Positions 16,848-24,754 of a DNA stretch of 64,000 nt are shown piece by piece. The number at the start of each line of letters is the position of its first letter. Positions within the stretch are counted from its first letter, which is position 1. Origin of the DNA: Rhodanobacteraceae bacterium (GTDB taxonomy: Bacteria; Pseudomonadota; Gammaproteobacteria; Xanthomonadales; SZUA-5); NCBI GenBank assembly GCA_016713135.1, contig JADJPR010000020.1, forward strand, positions 248,001-312,000. Reading direction: 5' to 3'. The notes beneath the pieces were generated by a model. The model did no database searches. It was given only the letters and a program-made list of their open reading frames with translations, and had not been told where the DNA came from. The position numbers were made by a program, and so were the translations under genes.

Positions 16848-17588
16848 TTACAGACTCTCGGCGGGACCTGCGCCGGCGCGCTCCGGTTTGCGCCACGCGC
16901 CGCCGAGGGCAGCGCGCAGGATGTCCAGTTCCGCATCGACATCTGCATCGCAGGCCACGGTCTCGGCCAGTTCGGCGCGCACGCAGGCGCGCAGCCGCTG
17001 GCGTAGCCGATGCACCGCCACCGCCAGGGTGTTGTTGCGCATGCCGAACTGCGCGGCCAGGCGGGCGTAGTCGTCGCCGTCCGGCGGCTCCACCAGGTAC
17101 TCGCGCAAGGCGTCGAACAAGGCCACCTTGCCGGCGGCCAGCGCTTCGGCGCGCAGCGCGCTGAGCGCGCGGTCGACCACCGTCAACGCCCAGTGGCGCA
17201 GGAACACGCCTTCGGGGTCGGGGTCGCCCTCGGTGGCGACGGAGCCGCTATCGTCGTCCAGGCTGTCGGTCAGGTCGGCACCGCGGAACTGCGCCCGCCG
17301 CGCTGCCTCGGCATTGCTCAGGAAGCGGGTCAGCGCGGTCAGCAGCAGCGAGCGGAAGCGCCCGCGCAGCGGATCCGCACGGGTCTCGAAACGGCGCTCG
17401 ATCAGCGCGGCGAAAAAGGACTGGGTCAGGTCCTCGGCCTGGGCGGGCGAACCCACGCGCCGGCGCACCACTGCCAACACCACCGGGCGGTAGGCCTGGC
17501 ACAGGTGCTCCAGCGCCGCGCGCGCCGACGCGGGATCGTCGCGTGCGGCGATCAACATGCTCCAGCGGGTGGTCGGGAACCTCGCCAA
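16848..17588 (-). CDS. ECF-type RNA polymerase sigma factor (kinase-associated)
   Basis: A 246-residue sigma-70 family protein of the kind found beside Ser/Thr kinases in planctomycetes and gammaproteobacteria. FPTTRWSMLIAARD opens region 2, with the region 2.2 motif AEDLTQSFFAALIERR. DPLRGRFRSLLLTALTRFLSN follows, and the region 4 helix-turn-helix is DDYARLAAQFGMRNNTLAVAVHRLRQRLR. It directs RNA polymerase to a specific promoter set, unknown here. The start appears to be TTG at 17588. It is first in the operon sigma - degenerate sigma - kinase, and divergent from the beta-lactamase gene. Confidence 0.82.
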   Translation of the reverse strand: MARFPTTRWSMLIAARDDPASARAALEHLCQAYRPVVLAVVRRRVGSPAQAEDLTQSFFAALIERRFETRADPLRGRFRSLLLTALTRFLSNAEAARRAQFRGADLTDSLDDDSGSVATEGDPDPEGVFLRHWALTVVDRALSALRAEALAAGKVALFDALREYLVEPPDGDDYARLAAQFGMRNNTLAVAVHRLRQRLRACVRAELAETVACDADVDAELDILRAALGGAWRKPERAGAGPAESL

Positions 17589-17763
17589 GCCCTGTCTCCG
17601 GACCGTGGATGGATCGAGAGGCGCTGCATCAACCGTTCCCTATCCTGCCACAGCGCTACACGGGCTGCGGACGCGATGCATCCTCATTTCGCACCCGGAT
17701 TGCCCCGGATGCGCCACCTTGCTCGACTAGCGTGGGCATCACTTCAACCCAAGGAAACGACCG

Positions 17764-18675
17764 ATGCACCACCCGGAGCCACTGCGTCGCGCGCTGCTCA
17801 AGGCCATGGCGGTCGCCGCGGCATTGCCTGTGACTGGCATGACTGCCGATCCCGATCCGAAGTCCCACAGCCTCGAAGCGGCGCTCGCGCAACTGGAACA
17901 AACTGCCGGCGGCCGCCTCGGCGTCTGCGTGCTCGACGCCCACGATGGCAAGAGCGCCGGCCTGCGCGCCGACGAGCGCTTCGGCCTGTGCTCCACCTTC
18001 AAGCTGCTGCTCGCCGCGGTGATCCTGCGCGAAGCCGACGCCGGCCGCCTCGCGCTGGACGAGGTGCTGCCTTACGCCCGCAAGGACCTGGTCCCGAACT
18101 CGCCAGTGACCAAAGCCCAACTGGCGTCCGGCGGCATGCCCATCGAGGCCCTCGCCCACGCCACCCAGACCACCAGCGACAACCTCGCCGCGAACCTGCT
18201 GATGAAACGCCTGGGCGGACCGCAGGCGCTGACCGCGAAACTGCGCGAAATGGGCGACCAGACGACCCGGCTGGACCGCTGGGAGCCGATGATGAACCGC
18301 GTGCCGCCGGGTGAGGTGCGCGACACCAGCACCCCACGCGCGCTGGCCGATACGGTGGCGCGCATCTTCGGCGAGCAACTTCTCGCGCCCGCCTCGCGCG
18401 CGAAACTGCGCGACTGGACCATCGCCACCACCACCGGCACCCGCCGCCTGCGCGCCGGTTTCCCGTCCGACTGGATCGCCGGCGACAAGACCGGGACCGG
18501 CTATGCGCCGGGCATGGGCAACAAGACCAACGACATCGCCATCGTCTGGCGCGCCGACCGCGCGCCGCTGGTGGTGGCCGGCTACTACGAAGCGCCGGGG
18601 TATTTCGACCGGATCCGGGCGGAGGATGAGGCGGTGCTGGCGCAGGTGGGGAAGTTGGTGGTTGGGTGGGTTTAG
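17764..18675 (+). CDS. bla: Class A beta-lactamase with twin-arginine-type signal
   Basis: A 303-residue serine beta-lactamase that hydrolyses beta-lactams in the periplasm. The active-site motifs are complete: STFK at 77-80 (nucleophile Ser77), SDN at 138-140, Glu174 in WEPMMN (general base) and KTG at 242-244. A cysteine precedes the nucleophile (GLCSTFK), as in several chromosomal class A enzymes. The N-terminus LRRALLKAMAVAAALPVTG fits a Tat signal rather than Sec. AAGGA lies upstream of the ATG. It is transcribed divergently from the sigma factor, with a 175-base gap. No LysR-type ampR homologue is adjacent, so constitutive expression is likely. Chromosomal L2-like enzymes of xanthomonads are the nearest type I recall. 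Confidence 0.93.
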   Translation: MHHPEPLRRALLKAMAVAAALPVTGMTADPDPKSHSLEAALAQLEQTAGGRLGVCVLDAHDGKSAGLRADERFGLCSTFKLLLAAVILREADAGRLALDEVLPYARKDLVPNSPVTKAQLASGGMPIEALAHATQTTSDNLAANLLMKRLGGPQALTAKLREMGDQTTRLDRWEPMMNRVPPGEVRDTSTPRALADTVARIFGEQLLAPASRAKLRDWTIATTTGTRRLRAGFPSDWIAGDKTGTGYAPGMGNKTNDIAIVWRADRAPLVVAGYYEAPGYFDRIRAEDEAVLAQVGKLVVGWV

Positions 18676-18721
18676 GCCTGGCGGCCGGGTTTGGGCCTGG
18701 CGGCTGTAGGCTGGCGCCGGG

Positions 18722-18735
18722 CTCTCCCGGGAGAG
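18722..18735. terminator. Perfect 14-base palindrome after beta-lactamase
   Basis: CTCTCCCGGGAGAG is a perfect palindrome 46 bases after the bla stop. No T-tract follows, so it may act as a weak terminator or simply belong to the repeat region that begins here. Confidence 0.35.
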
Positions 18736-18740
18736 TGGGC

Positions 18741-18830
18741 TCTGCTCGCGATCGTTGCGCGTCTCGCTTCTCGCTTTTCGCTTCTCGCTTCTTGCTTCTT
18801 GCGTCGCGCTTCTTGCTTCAAGATCAGGAG
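18741..18830. repeat. CGCTTCT-type short tandem repeat
   Basis: A run of near-7-base units (CGCTTCT, CGCTTTT, TGCTTCT and similar) fills the space between the beta-lactamase gene and the left arm of the large inverted repeat. No coding potential is seen. Confidence 0.6.
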
Positions 18831-19147
18831 CAACAGCGTTTCGGCCTGGCGGCCGAGTCACTTCTCTTTGAGTGGCCAAAGAGAAGTAACCAAGAGAAAG
18901 GCCACCCCGCGTCCGCGCCGGCCGCGCATCCGGCGCGCCCGGTGCCCTGCGGTGCTCACGAAGCGCAGGCCGCTGCGCAACTCGCACGTCCATGTGCTCG
19001 GACATGCTCGCTTTCCCCTGCGCTTCGCTCCGCTCCTCGGCGCTCCCGAGGGGCCCCTTTTTTACCTTCGACCCGGCTTCCTGCCTGGTCTTCGAGGCGA
19101 GCTTCCTGATCGATTTGCTCGACGGGAGTCGAGAGCGAAGCGAAAGC

Positions 19148-19229
19148 AGCGGAGCAAGCTCCGCTCTACGGATTTCGGCTTCGCCCTACGGACTTTGGGT
19201 TCGCTCTACCGACTTCGGGTTCGCTCTAC
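19148..19229 (-). repeat. GTAG-headed REP-like unit and 20-base tandem tails
   Basis: On the minus strand GTAG is followed by AGCGGAGC, a TT loop and GCTCCGCT (19148-19169). This is the layout of GTAG-type REP palindromes described from Stenotrophomonas and pseudomonads. Three further CTAC tetramers follow at exactly 20-base spacing (ending 19189, 19209, 19229), each preceded by a GGxTTCG(C/G)-type string. Confidence 0.6.
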
Positions 19230-19250
19230 GGACTTTGCTTCGATGTTGAC

Positions 19251-19329
19251 CCTGGCTTCGCTATTTGGTTCTCACTTCGCTGCTGGCTCTGGCTTCGCTG
19301 TTGGTTCTGGCTTCGCTGTTGGCTCGGGC
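19251..19329. repeat. 18-base tandem repeat, about four copies
   Basis: Units close to TGGCTTCGCTGTTGGTTC repeat about four times in the spacer of the large inverted repeat. Either strand reads open, but composition is simple-sequence and no ribosome site is seen. Confidence 0.65.
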
Positions 19330-19639
19330 TTCCTTCCGATCAAGACCCGCAAGCCGGCTGACCGGCCACACCTCAAGAACCAGGCAGGAAGCCGAGTCGA
19401 AGGAACCCGGGGCCCCTCGGAAGCGCCGAGGAGCGGAGACGGATCAAGGGGAAAGCGAGCATGTCCGAGCGCATGGATGCGCGAGTTGCGCAGCGGCCTT
19501 GATCCGGCGAGCACCGCAGGGCACCGGGCGCGCCGGATGCGCGGCCGGCGCGGACGCGGGGTGGCCTTTCTCTTGGTTACTTCTCTTTGGCCACTCAAAG
19601 AGAAGTGACTCGGCCGACAGGCCGAAACGCTTTTGCTCT

Positions 19640-19812
19640 TGAAGCGACCAGCGACCAGCGACAAGCGAAAAGCGACAGCAACATCAACAGCGACAGCGAC
19701 AGCAACAGCGACAGCAACATCAACAGCAACAGCGACAGCGACAGCGACAGCAACAGCGACAGCAACATCAACAGCAACAGCGACAGCAACAGCAACAGCA
19801 ACAGCAAAAAGA
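19640..19812. repeat. AGCGAC/AGCAAC hexanucleotide tandem repeat
   Basis: About 170 bases of interspersed AGCGAC, AGCAAC and ATCAAC units, periodic at 6 bases with longer 12-24-base order. It lies between the right arm of the inverted repeat and the universal stress protein gene. All three frames on one strand are open, as expected for such repeats; not treated as a gene. Confidence 0.8.
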
Positions 19813-19860
19813 TCGCGGGCGGAGCCCGCTCCCACAAACAGCCAGAGCAGATGGCCCGGG

Positions 19861-20295
19861 TCAGCCCCTCACCGGGACCATCACCACCGGCACCCTTGCC
19901 TCCCGCAGCACCGCGTGACTCACGCTCCCGACCAGCAAGTCGAACACCGCCCCGTGCCCATGCGTGGCCATCAGGATCAGGTCTGCGCCCAGGCGTTCGG
20001 CCTCCTGCAGGATCATGCCGGCGGTGGCGCCCTGCACCAGCAGCGCGGTGCAGTCCACGCCGAGATCGCGCAGGGCTTGCGCATGCGCCTGCAAGGTGCG
20101 GTGTTCGTCGCGGTGCTCGTGGGCGATCTGGCTGCGCACCGAGGCGGAACCGGCCTCGTAGCCAACGAAATCGGGTTCCGGTGCGGCCACGTGCAGCAGC
20201 CAGACCTGCGCATGCATCGCGCGCGAGAGCTTGATCGCGTTGGCGAGCGTGCGCTCGGTGGCGGAACTCAGGTCCAGCGGAACCAGCAGGCGCAT
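19861..20295 (-). CDS. Universal stress protein (UspA family)
   Basis: A 144-residue single-domain Usp. The N-terminal strand MRLLVPLDLSSATERTLANA and the ATP-binding signature ATHGHGAVFDLLVGSVSHAV (G-x-G-x9-G-S form) near the C-terminus are both present, so it is probably an ATP-binding type. These cytosolic proteins support survival in stasis and stress. GGAGGTTGAG precedes the ATG inside the end of the upstream gene; the gap is three bases, so it is read with the acyltransferase pair. Confidence 0.9.
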   Translation of the reverse strand: MRLLVPLDLSSATERTLANAIKLSRAMHAQVWLLHVAAPEPDFVGYEAGSASVRSQIAHEHRDEHRTLQAHAQALRDLGVDCTALLVQGATAGMILQEAERLGADLILMATHGHGAVFDLLVGSVSHAVLREARVPVVMVPVRG

Positions 20296-20298
20296 GTC

Positions 20299-21387
20299 TC
20301 AACCTCCGGGCGTGGGTGCTGCCAGCTTTGCCTCGACCATCGGCGCCAGCGCCGCGGTAAAGCGCTCGGCCTCGCTGGCCGACATGTGCGACCACTCGGG
20401 CAGAGTGTAGCCCTGCAGCGCGGCGTGGTCCTGGAAGTGGATGCCGGGCGCGCCGGCCCGAGCGAGCAAGGTGTCCCAACTGTCGGCGCGCGGCCAGTGG
20501 CGGTCCTCGTACTCCAGATAGTCGGCAACTGACGGCGCGCGGACGAAGACCACTTGGACTCCGCGCGCGCGCAGCCTGGCCAGCGCGGCCACCGCGCGCG
20601 CGATCTGTTCGTCGCGCTTCTCGGCCGCTTTGGCCGCATCGCCGAACGGAACCTCGCCAAAGTCCTGCGCCCAGATGCGCTGCGCCAGCTCGGCGTATTC
20701 GGGATCGTCGACGACCTTGGACCACATGCGGGTGTTGCGGTCGGCATCGCTGACGCTGAGCTTGCGCACATTGGTGAAGGTGCGCACGCCCTCGCGCGCC
20801 GGCCAGTCCTGGCGCTTGAGCATGGTGAACAGCGCGAAGTCCTCCTCGTAAAACGCGAACCAGGGTTCGAGGAAGGTCATCGACAGCCATTCGCCCGCGC
20901 GCTGGGCCGGGGTTTCCTTGTGGTAGTGCTCGAATTTCTCGATCACATAGGCGCCGCCGGTGAAGAACAGGTCCGGGGCCACGCCGATCACCAGCTGGCC
21001 GGTGAAGTCCGGATCGTCGGCCAGGTCCTCGACCACCGGCAGCGGTGTGGTGCCCTCGATGGCCAGCTGGATCGGCCGCCGCCCGGTGTTGCGCTGCCAC
21101 ACGTCGAGGTTGATGTCGAACAGCATGCGCGAGGATCCGGCGATCACCAGCGCATCGCCTTCGCCGTGGTCGATGCGGCGGCGCTGGATCGCCCACTGAC
21201 CCGGGCTGTTGCGGTAGGCGGGCTCGCCGCCATAGCTGCGCCAGGCCCATTCCCAGGCGCCCATCGCGGCGAGGAACAGCGCCAGCGCCACAATCAGCGC
21301 CAGGGTGCCGTCGATCTGCGGCAGCGGACGCTCGTAGCTGGCGTCGGACAGCGATCCGTGCTCAGAACTGGAAGTAGATGAAGGCAT
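20299..21387 (-). CDS. Membrane-anchored SGNH/AlgX-like protein, partner of MBOAT acyltransferase
   Basis: A 362-residue protein with one N-terminal transmembrane helix (LALIVALALFLAAMGAWEW) and a periplasmic domain. The block I-like motif IAGSSRMLFDI and the C-terminal EWSHMSASEAERF are consistent with an SGNH-type hydrolase/acetyltransferase whose Asp-His pair sits in the last motif. Such proteins accept acyl groups from a membrane O-acyltransferase and pass them to a glycan. The start overlaps the MBOAT gene by 26 bases, strongly implying joint function. The acceptor polymer is unknown; no polysaccharide synthase is nearby. Confidence 0.75.
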   Translation of the reverse strand: MPSSTSSSEHGSLSDASYERPLPQIDGTLALIVALALFLAAMGAWEWAWRSYGGEPAYRNSPGQWAIQRRRIDHGEGDALVIAGSSRMLFDINLDVWQRNTGRRPIQLAIEGTTPLPVVEDLADDPDFTGQLVIGVAPDLFFTGGAYVIEKFEHYHKETPAQRAGEWLSMTFLEPWFAFYEEDFALFTMLKRQDWPAREGVRTFTNVRKLSVSDADRNTRMWSKVVDDPEYAELAQRIWAQDFGEVPFGDAAKAAEKRDEQIARAVAALARLRARGVQVVFVRAPSVADYLEYEDRHWPRADSWDTLLARAGAPGIHFQDHAALQGYTLPEWSHMSASEAERFTAALAPMVEAKLAAPTPGG

Positions 21388-22783
21388 CGCTTCCTCCCTG
21401 CGTGATCGCGATCAGGAATGCCATCGCGCCCCACAGCGCGCCGACGACCGTCGCGGGCAGCCGCTGGACCTCGGCGTGCAACTGGCGCTCGCGCATGTAC
21501 GCGTGCGCCGCCAGCAGCGGCACCATGACCGCCAGTACGCTGACCAGGCGCCAGGTGCTCAGGATCGGCGCGCCCTCGGCACCGAAGCCGAGCATGCCGC
21601 CGAGCACCCGCCAGGCGGTGGCGAACTCCTGCGCGCGGAAGAACACCCAGGTGATGTTGACCAGCGCATAGGTCAGCGCGATCAGCAGCAGGCGCGTGTA
21701 CCAGCGCTCCCACACGGGCCAGCCGCCGATGCGCTGGCGCAGGAAGCGCTCGATGACCAGGTACAGGCCGTGCAGCCCGCCCCAGACCACGAAGGTCCAC
21801 GCCGCGCCGTGCCACAGTCCGCCGATCAGCATGGTCAGCATCAGGTTGACGTAGGTGCGCCCCGGACCCTTGCGGTTGCCGCCGAGCGGCACGTAGAGGT
21901 AGTCGCGCAGCCAGGTCGACAGCGAGATGTGCCAGCGGCGCCAGAAGTCGGAAAAGCCGAGCGCCGCGTAGGGATAGCGGAAGTTGTCGATCAGCGAGAA
22001 ACCAAGCACCAGCGAGCAGCCGATCGCGGTTGTCGTGTAGCCGGCGAAATCGCAGAAAATCTGCCCGGAGAAGGCGATCGTGCCGAGCCAGGCGTCCAGC
22101 ATCAGCGGCGCCTTCTCGCTGCCGTAGACCGCGTCCACCACTGGCGCCAGCAGGCCGTCGGCGAGCACGATCTTCTCGAACAGCCCCAGCGTCATCAGCA
22201 TCAGGCCCCAGGTGACCTGCTGCGCGGAGGCCGTGCGCGGCGCGGCGAACTGCGGCATCAGGTCGGTCGGGCGCACGATCGGCCCGGCGACCAGTTGCGG
22301 GAAGAAGGTCACGAACAGCGAGAAATCGAGCAGCGAGGTCGCTGGCTTGGCGCGACGCAGGTAGACGTCGAGGGTGTAGGACAGCGTCTGGAAGGTATAG
22401 AAGGAGATCCCGACCGGCAGGATGATGTCCCACGCCGGCGCCTGCCATTCGATGCCGAAGCCGGCCATCAGCGCGGCCCAGTTCTGCAGCAGGAAGCCGC
22501 CGTACTTGAAGTAGCCGAGCAGCCCGAGGTTGGCCGTCAGCGAGAGCATCAGCCAGGCCCGCCGACGCGCCTGGGTGTCGCTCTCGTCGATCCGCCGCGC
22601 CGCCCACCAGTCGACCATCGTCGACAGCCAAAGCAGGACCACGAACGGTGGATTCCACGCGGCGTAGAAGAGGTAGCTGGCGATCAGCAGGTTGAACTTC
22701 TTCACCGACCACGCCAGCGGCAGCCGGTGCAGGAACAGCACGATCGCGAAGAAGGCGATGAAGGTCAGCGAGTTGAACAGCAC
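21362..22783 (-). CDS. MBOAT-family O-acyltransferase (AlgI-like)
   Basis: A 473-residue polytopic membrane protein. Family markers are MLFNSLTFIAFFAIVLFLHR at the start, NFRYPYAALGFSDFWRRWH, SLSTWLRDYLYVPLGGNRKG and the catalytic His in GGLWHGAAWTFVVWGGLHG. The protein transfers acetyl (or another acyl) groups across the inner membrane for decoration of an exported glycan or lipid. It is the first gene of a three-gene unit with the SGNH partner and the Usp. Length agrees with AlgI/PatA types. Alginate itself is not implied because no alg synthesis genes are present. Confidence 0.92.
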   Translation of the reverse strand: MLFNSLTFIAFFAIVLFLHRLPLAWSVKKFNLLIASYLFYAAWNPPFVVLLWLSTMVDWWAARRIDESDTQARRRAWLMLSLTANLGLLGYFKYGGFLLQNWAALMAGFGIEWQAPAWDIILPVGISFYTFQTLSYTLDVYLRRAKPATSLLDFSLFVTFFPQLVAGPIVRPTDLMPQFAAPRTASAQQVTWGLMLMTLGLFEKIVLADGLLAPVVDAVYGSEKAPLMLDAWLGTIAFSGQIFCDFAGYTTTAIGCSLVLGFSLIDNFRYPYAALGFSDFWRRWHISLSTWLRDYLYVPLGGNRKGPGRTYVNLMLTMLIGGLWHGAAWTFVVWGGLHGLYLVIERFLRQRIGGWPVWERWYTRLLLIALTYALVNITWVFFRAQEFATAWRVLGGMLGFGAEGAPILSTWRLVSVLAVMVPLLAAHAYMRERQLHAEVQRLPATVVGALWGAMAFLIAITQGGSDAFIYFQF

Positions 22784-22927
22784 AGCTGTCTCCCCAGGCA
22801 GCGGCTGCGATGACCGATGCTAACGGATTCGCATTCGTGAAGGACGCGTGATCCGGCGCGCCAGTGCCGGGCTTGTGCCGGGAGGCCTGCTTCTCCATCG
22901 TGGCGCCATCGCTGCCCGAGTCCATCC

Positions 22928-23371
22928 ATGGCCGACGCCCCGCGCCGCATCGTGCTCGACACCAACGTCTGTCTGGCGCTGTTCCTCTACGCCGATCCCA
23001 CCTGCGCCGGGCTGCGCAGGCTGCTCGCCTCGCACCAGGCCGTCGCCAACGCCGCCACGCACGACGAGTGGCGGCGGGTGCTGTGCGAAGGCCGGTTCCC
23101 GTTCGACGAGAGCCGGCGGGCGGCGGCGGGCATCGCCTACGACCAGTGCACGCTGCTGCTGGAACCGAGGCCGCGCGCGTTCGCGCTGCCGCGTTGCCGC
23201 GATCCGGACGACCAGAAGTTCCTGGCGCTGGCGCGCGATGCGGGCGCCGTGCTGCTGTGCACGCGCGACCGCGAACTGCTGCGCCTCGCGCGGCGGACGC
23301 GCCGGGATGCCGGCTTCGATGTGCTGCCGCCGGAATCCCTGGAAACCGGCGCGAGCGCCGTGGCAATGTAG
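22928..23371 (+). CDS. PIN-domain protein (VapC-like putative toxin component)
   Basis: A 147-residue PIN nuclease. Acidic metal ligands are visible in IVLDTNVCLALF (first Asp), THDEWRRVL (second acidic), CRDPDDQKFLALA (third) and LLCTRDRELLRLA (fourth), the usual order for the TIGR00305-type PIN group. PIN proteins are Mg-dependent RNases, often toxins. No antitoxin-like small gene lies on either side, so it may be an orphan. Followed 30 bases later by the amine oxidase gene on the same strand. Confidence 0.82.
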   Translation: MADAPRRIVLDTNVCLALFLYADPTCAGLRRLLASHQAVANAATHDEWRRVLCEGRFPFDESRRAAAGIAYDQCTLLLEPRPRAFALPRCRDPDDQKFLALARDAGAVLLCTRDRELLRLARRTRRDAGFDVLPPESLETGASAVAM

Positions 23372-23401
23372 ACGCACGATCCGATCCTGGGGAGCAGGCT
23401 G

Positions 23402-24754
23402 ATGCGTCGGCGCGACTGGCTCAAGCTGTGCGGCCTGCTGGCTTTGCATCCGGTGGCCAGCGCGCAAACCGCGCCAGGCAGCGCGGGCCGCGTGATTGTC
23501 GTCGGCGCGGGCATGTCGGGCCTCGCCGCGGCACGCGAACTCAAGCGCGCGGGCTACGCTGTGGTGGTGCTGGAAGCGCGCGAGCGCGTCGGCGGGCGCA
23601 TCCACACCAGCCGCGCATGGAAGGATGCGCCGATGGACTTGGGCGCCAGCTGGATCCATGAGACCGACGGCAACCCGATCACGACACTCGCGCGCGAAGC
23701 CGGCGCGCGCACGGTGGAGACCAGCTACGACAGCAGCATCGGCTACGGCCGCTCCGGCAAGCCGTTCACGCGCGCCGAGCGCGAGCGCCTGGAAGCGCTG
23801 CAGGCGCAGATCGAGGAAGTGATCGAGGAGGCCCAGGAAGCGGACACCGACCAGCCCCTGCAGGCGGCGGTGGAAGCGGGCCTCGACTGGAAGGAACTGG
23901 CCCCGGGCGATCGCGCACTGGCGGAACTGCTGCTCAACAGCACCATCGAGCACGAGTACGCTGGCAGCACGCGCGAGATGTCGACCTGGTGGTGGGATGA
24001 CGACGGCGGCTTCGACGGCGGCGACGTGCTGTTCCCCGACGGCTTCGGCGCGCTCACCGATTTCCTCGCGCGCGGGCTGGACGTGCGCACGGGTCAGGTG
24101 GTCGAGCGCATCGAGCACGCCGCCGATGGCGTGCGCGTCCACGCGGGCGGCCAGACCCTGCGCGCGGACCATGCGGTGGTCAGCGTCCCGCTCGGTGTGC
24201 TCAAGGCGGGCGCCATCGAGTTCGCGCCCGCGTTGCCGCCGGCCAAGCGGCGCGCGCTGGACGGCCTGGCGATGGGCGTGCTGAACAAGTGCTTCCTGCG
24301 CTTCCCGCAGGCCTTCTGGCCCACCGGTGTCGACTGGATCGAACGCGTGCCGGAGCGCCGCGGCGAGTGGACCGAATGGGTGAGCTTCGTGCGCGCCGCG
24401 GGCAAGCCGGTGCTGCTCGGCTTCAATGCCGCCGACTACGGCCGCCGGATCGAGACGCTGGGCGACCGCGAGATCGTGTCCGCCGCGATGCGCGCGCTGC
24501 GCAGCCTGTACGGTGCGGACATCCCCGATCCGTCCGCCCACCAGATCACCCGCTGGGCCAGCGATCCCTACTCCCTGGGTTCCTACTCATTCAACCCGTT
24601 CGGCAGCGATCCGAAGATGCGCGACGACCTCGCCGCCAGCGTCGGCGGGCGGCTGCACTTTGCCGGCGAGGCGACCACGCGCAAGCACTTCGCCACCACC
24701 CACGGCGCCTACCTGTCCGGGCTGCGCGCCGCGCGGGCGGTCATCGACGGCTGA
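23402..24754 (+). CDS. Flavin-containing amine oxidase with Tat-type signal
   Basis: A 450-residue FAD enzyme of the monoamine/polyamine oxidase group. The N-terminus MRRRDWLKLCGLLALHPVAS is a Tat-like signal. The dinucleotide fold VIVVGAGMSGLAAARELKRA is followed by LEARERVGGRIHTS (GG doublet), and the C-terminal FAD contact LHFAGEATTRKHFATTHGAY is conserved. By family it oxidises an amine to an aldehyde or imine, releasing hydrogen peroxide; export to the periplasm is inferred. Substrate unknown (polyamines or amino acids possible). Its last 14 bases overlap the convergent kinase gene. Confidence 0.88.
   Translation: MRRRDWLKLCGLLALHPVASAQTAPGSAGRVIVVGAGMSGLAAARELKRAGYAVVVLEARERVGGRIHTSRAWKDAPMDLGASWIHETDGNPITTLAREAGARTVETSYDSSIGYGRSGKPFTRAERERLEALQAQIEEVIEEAQEADTDQPLQAAVEAGLDWKELAPGDRALAELLLNSTIEHEYAGSTREMSTWWWDDDGGFDGGDVLFPDGFGALTDFLARGLDVRTGQVVERIEHAADGVRVHAGGQTLRADHAVVSVPLGVLKAGAIEFAPALPPAKRRALDGLAMGVLNKCFLRFPQAFWPTGVDWIERVPERRGEWTEWVSFVRAAGKPVLLGFNAADYGRRIETLGDREIVSAAMRALRSLYGADIPDPSAHQITRWASDPYSLGSYSFNPFGSDPKMRDDLAASVGGRLHFAGEATTRKHFATTHGAYLSGLRAARAVIDG

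Larger units (their letters stand above)
18826..19645. repeat. Large inverted repeat with 107-base perfect core
   Basis: Left arm about 18826-19092 and right arm about 19379-19645 are inverted copies. Bases 18851-18957 are the exact reverse complement of 19509-19615 (107 of 107); outside this core the arms diverge moderately. Inside each core is a hairpin: ACTTCTCTTTG, six-base loop AGTGGC, and the exact complement. The roughly 290-base spacer holds GTAG-headed REP-like units and 18-20-base tandem repeats. Open frames across both arms give look-alike translations because the DNA is the same; I see no start site or codon signature supporting a protein. Confidence 0.85.

Noticed and set aside
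18691..19608. Protein-coding reading through the inverted repeat
   Set aside because: The similar translations from both arms are explained by the DNA inverted repeat; there is no ribosome site, codon bias or recognisable fold.
19640..19812. CRISPR array or an Asn/Ser/Asp repeat protein
   Set aside because: Units are 6-24-base simple repeats with no unique spacers and no cas genes. The open frame is trivially caused by repeats lacking stops.
22928..23371. Complete toxin-antitoxin module with the PIN protein
   Set aside because: No small antitoxin-like gene lies on either side; only the PIN component is supported.
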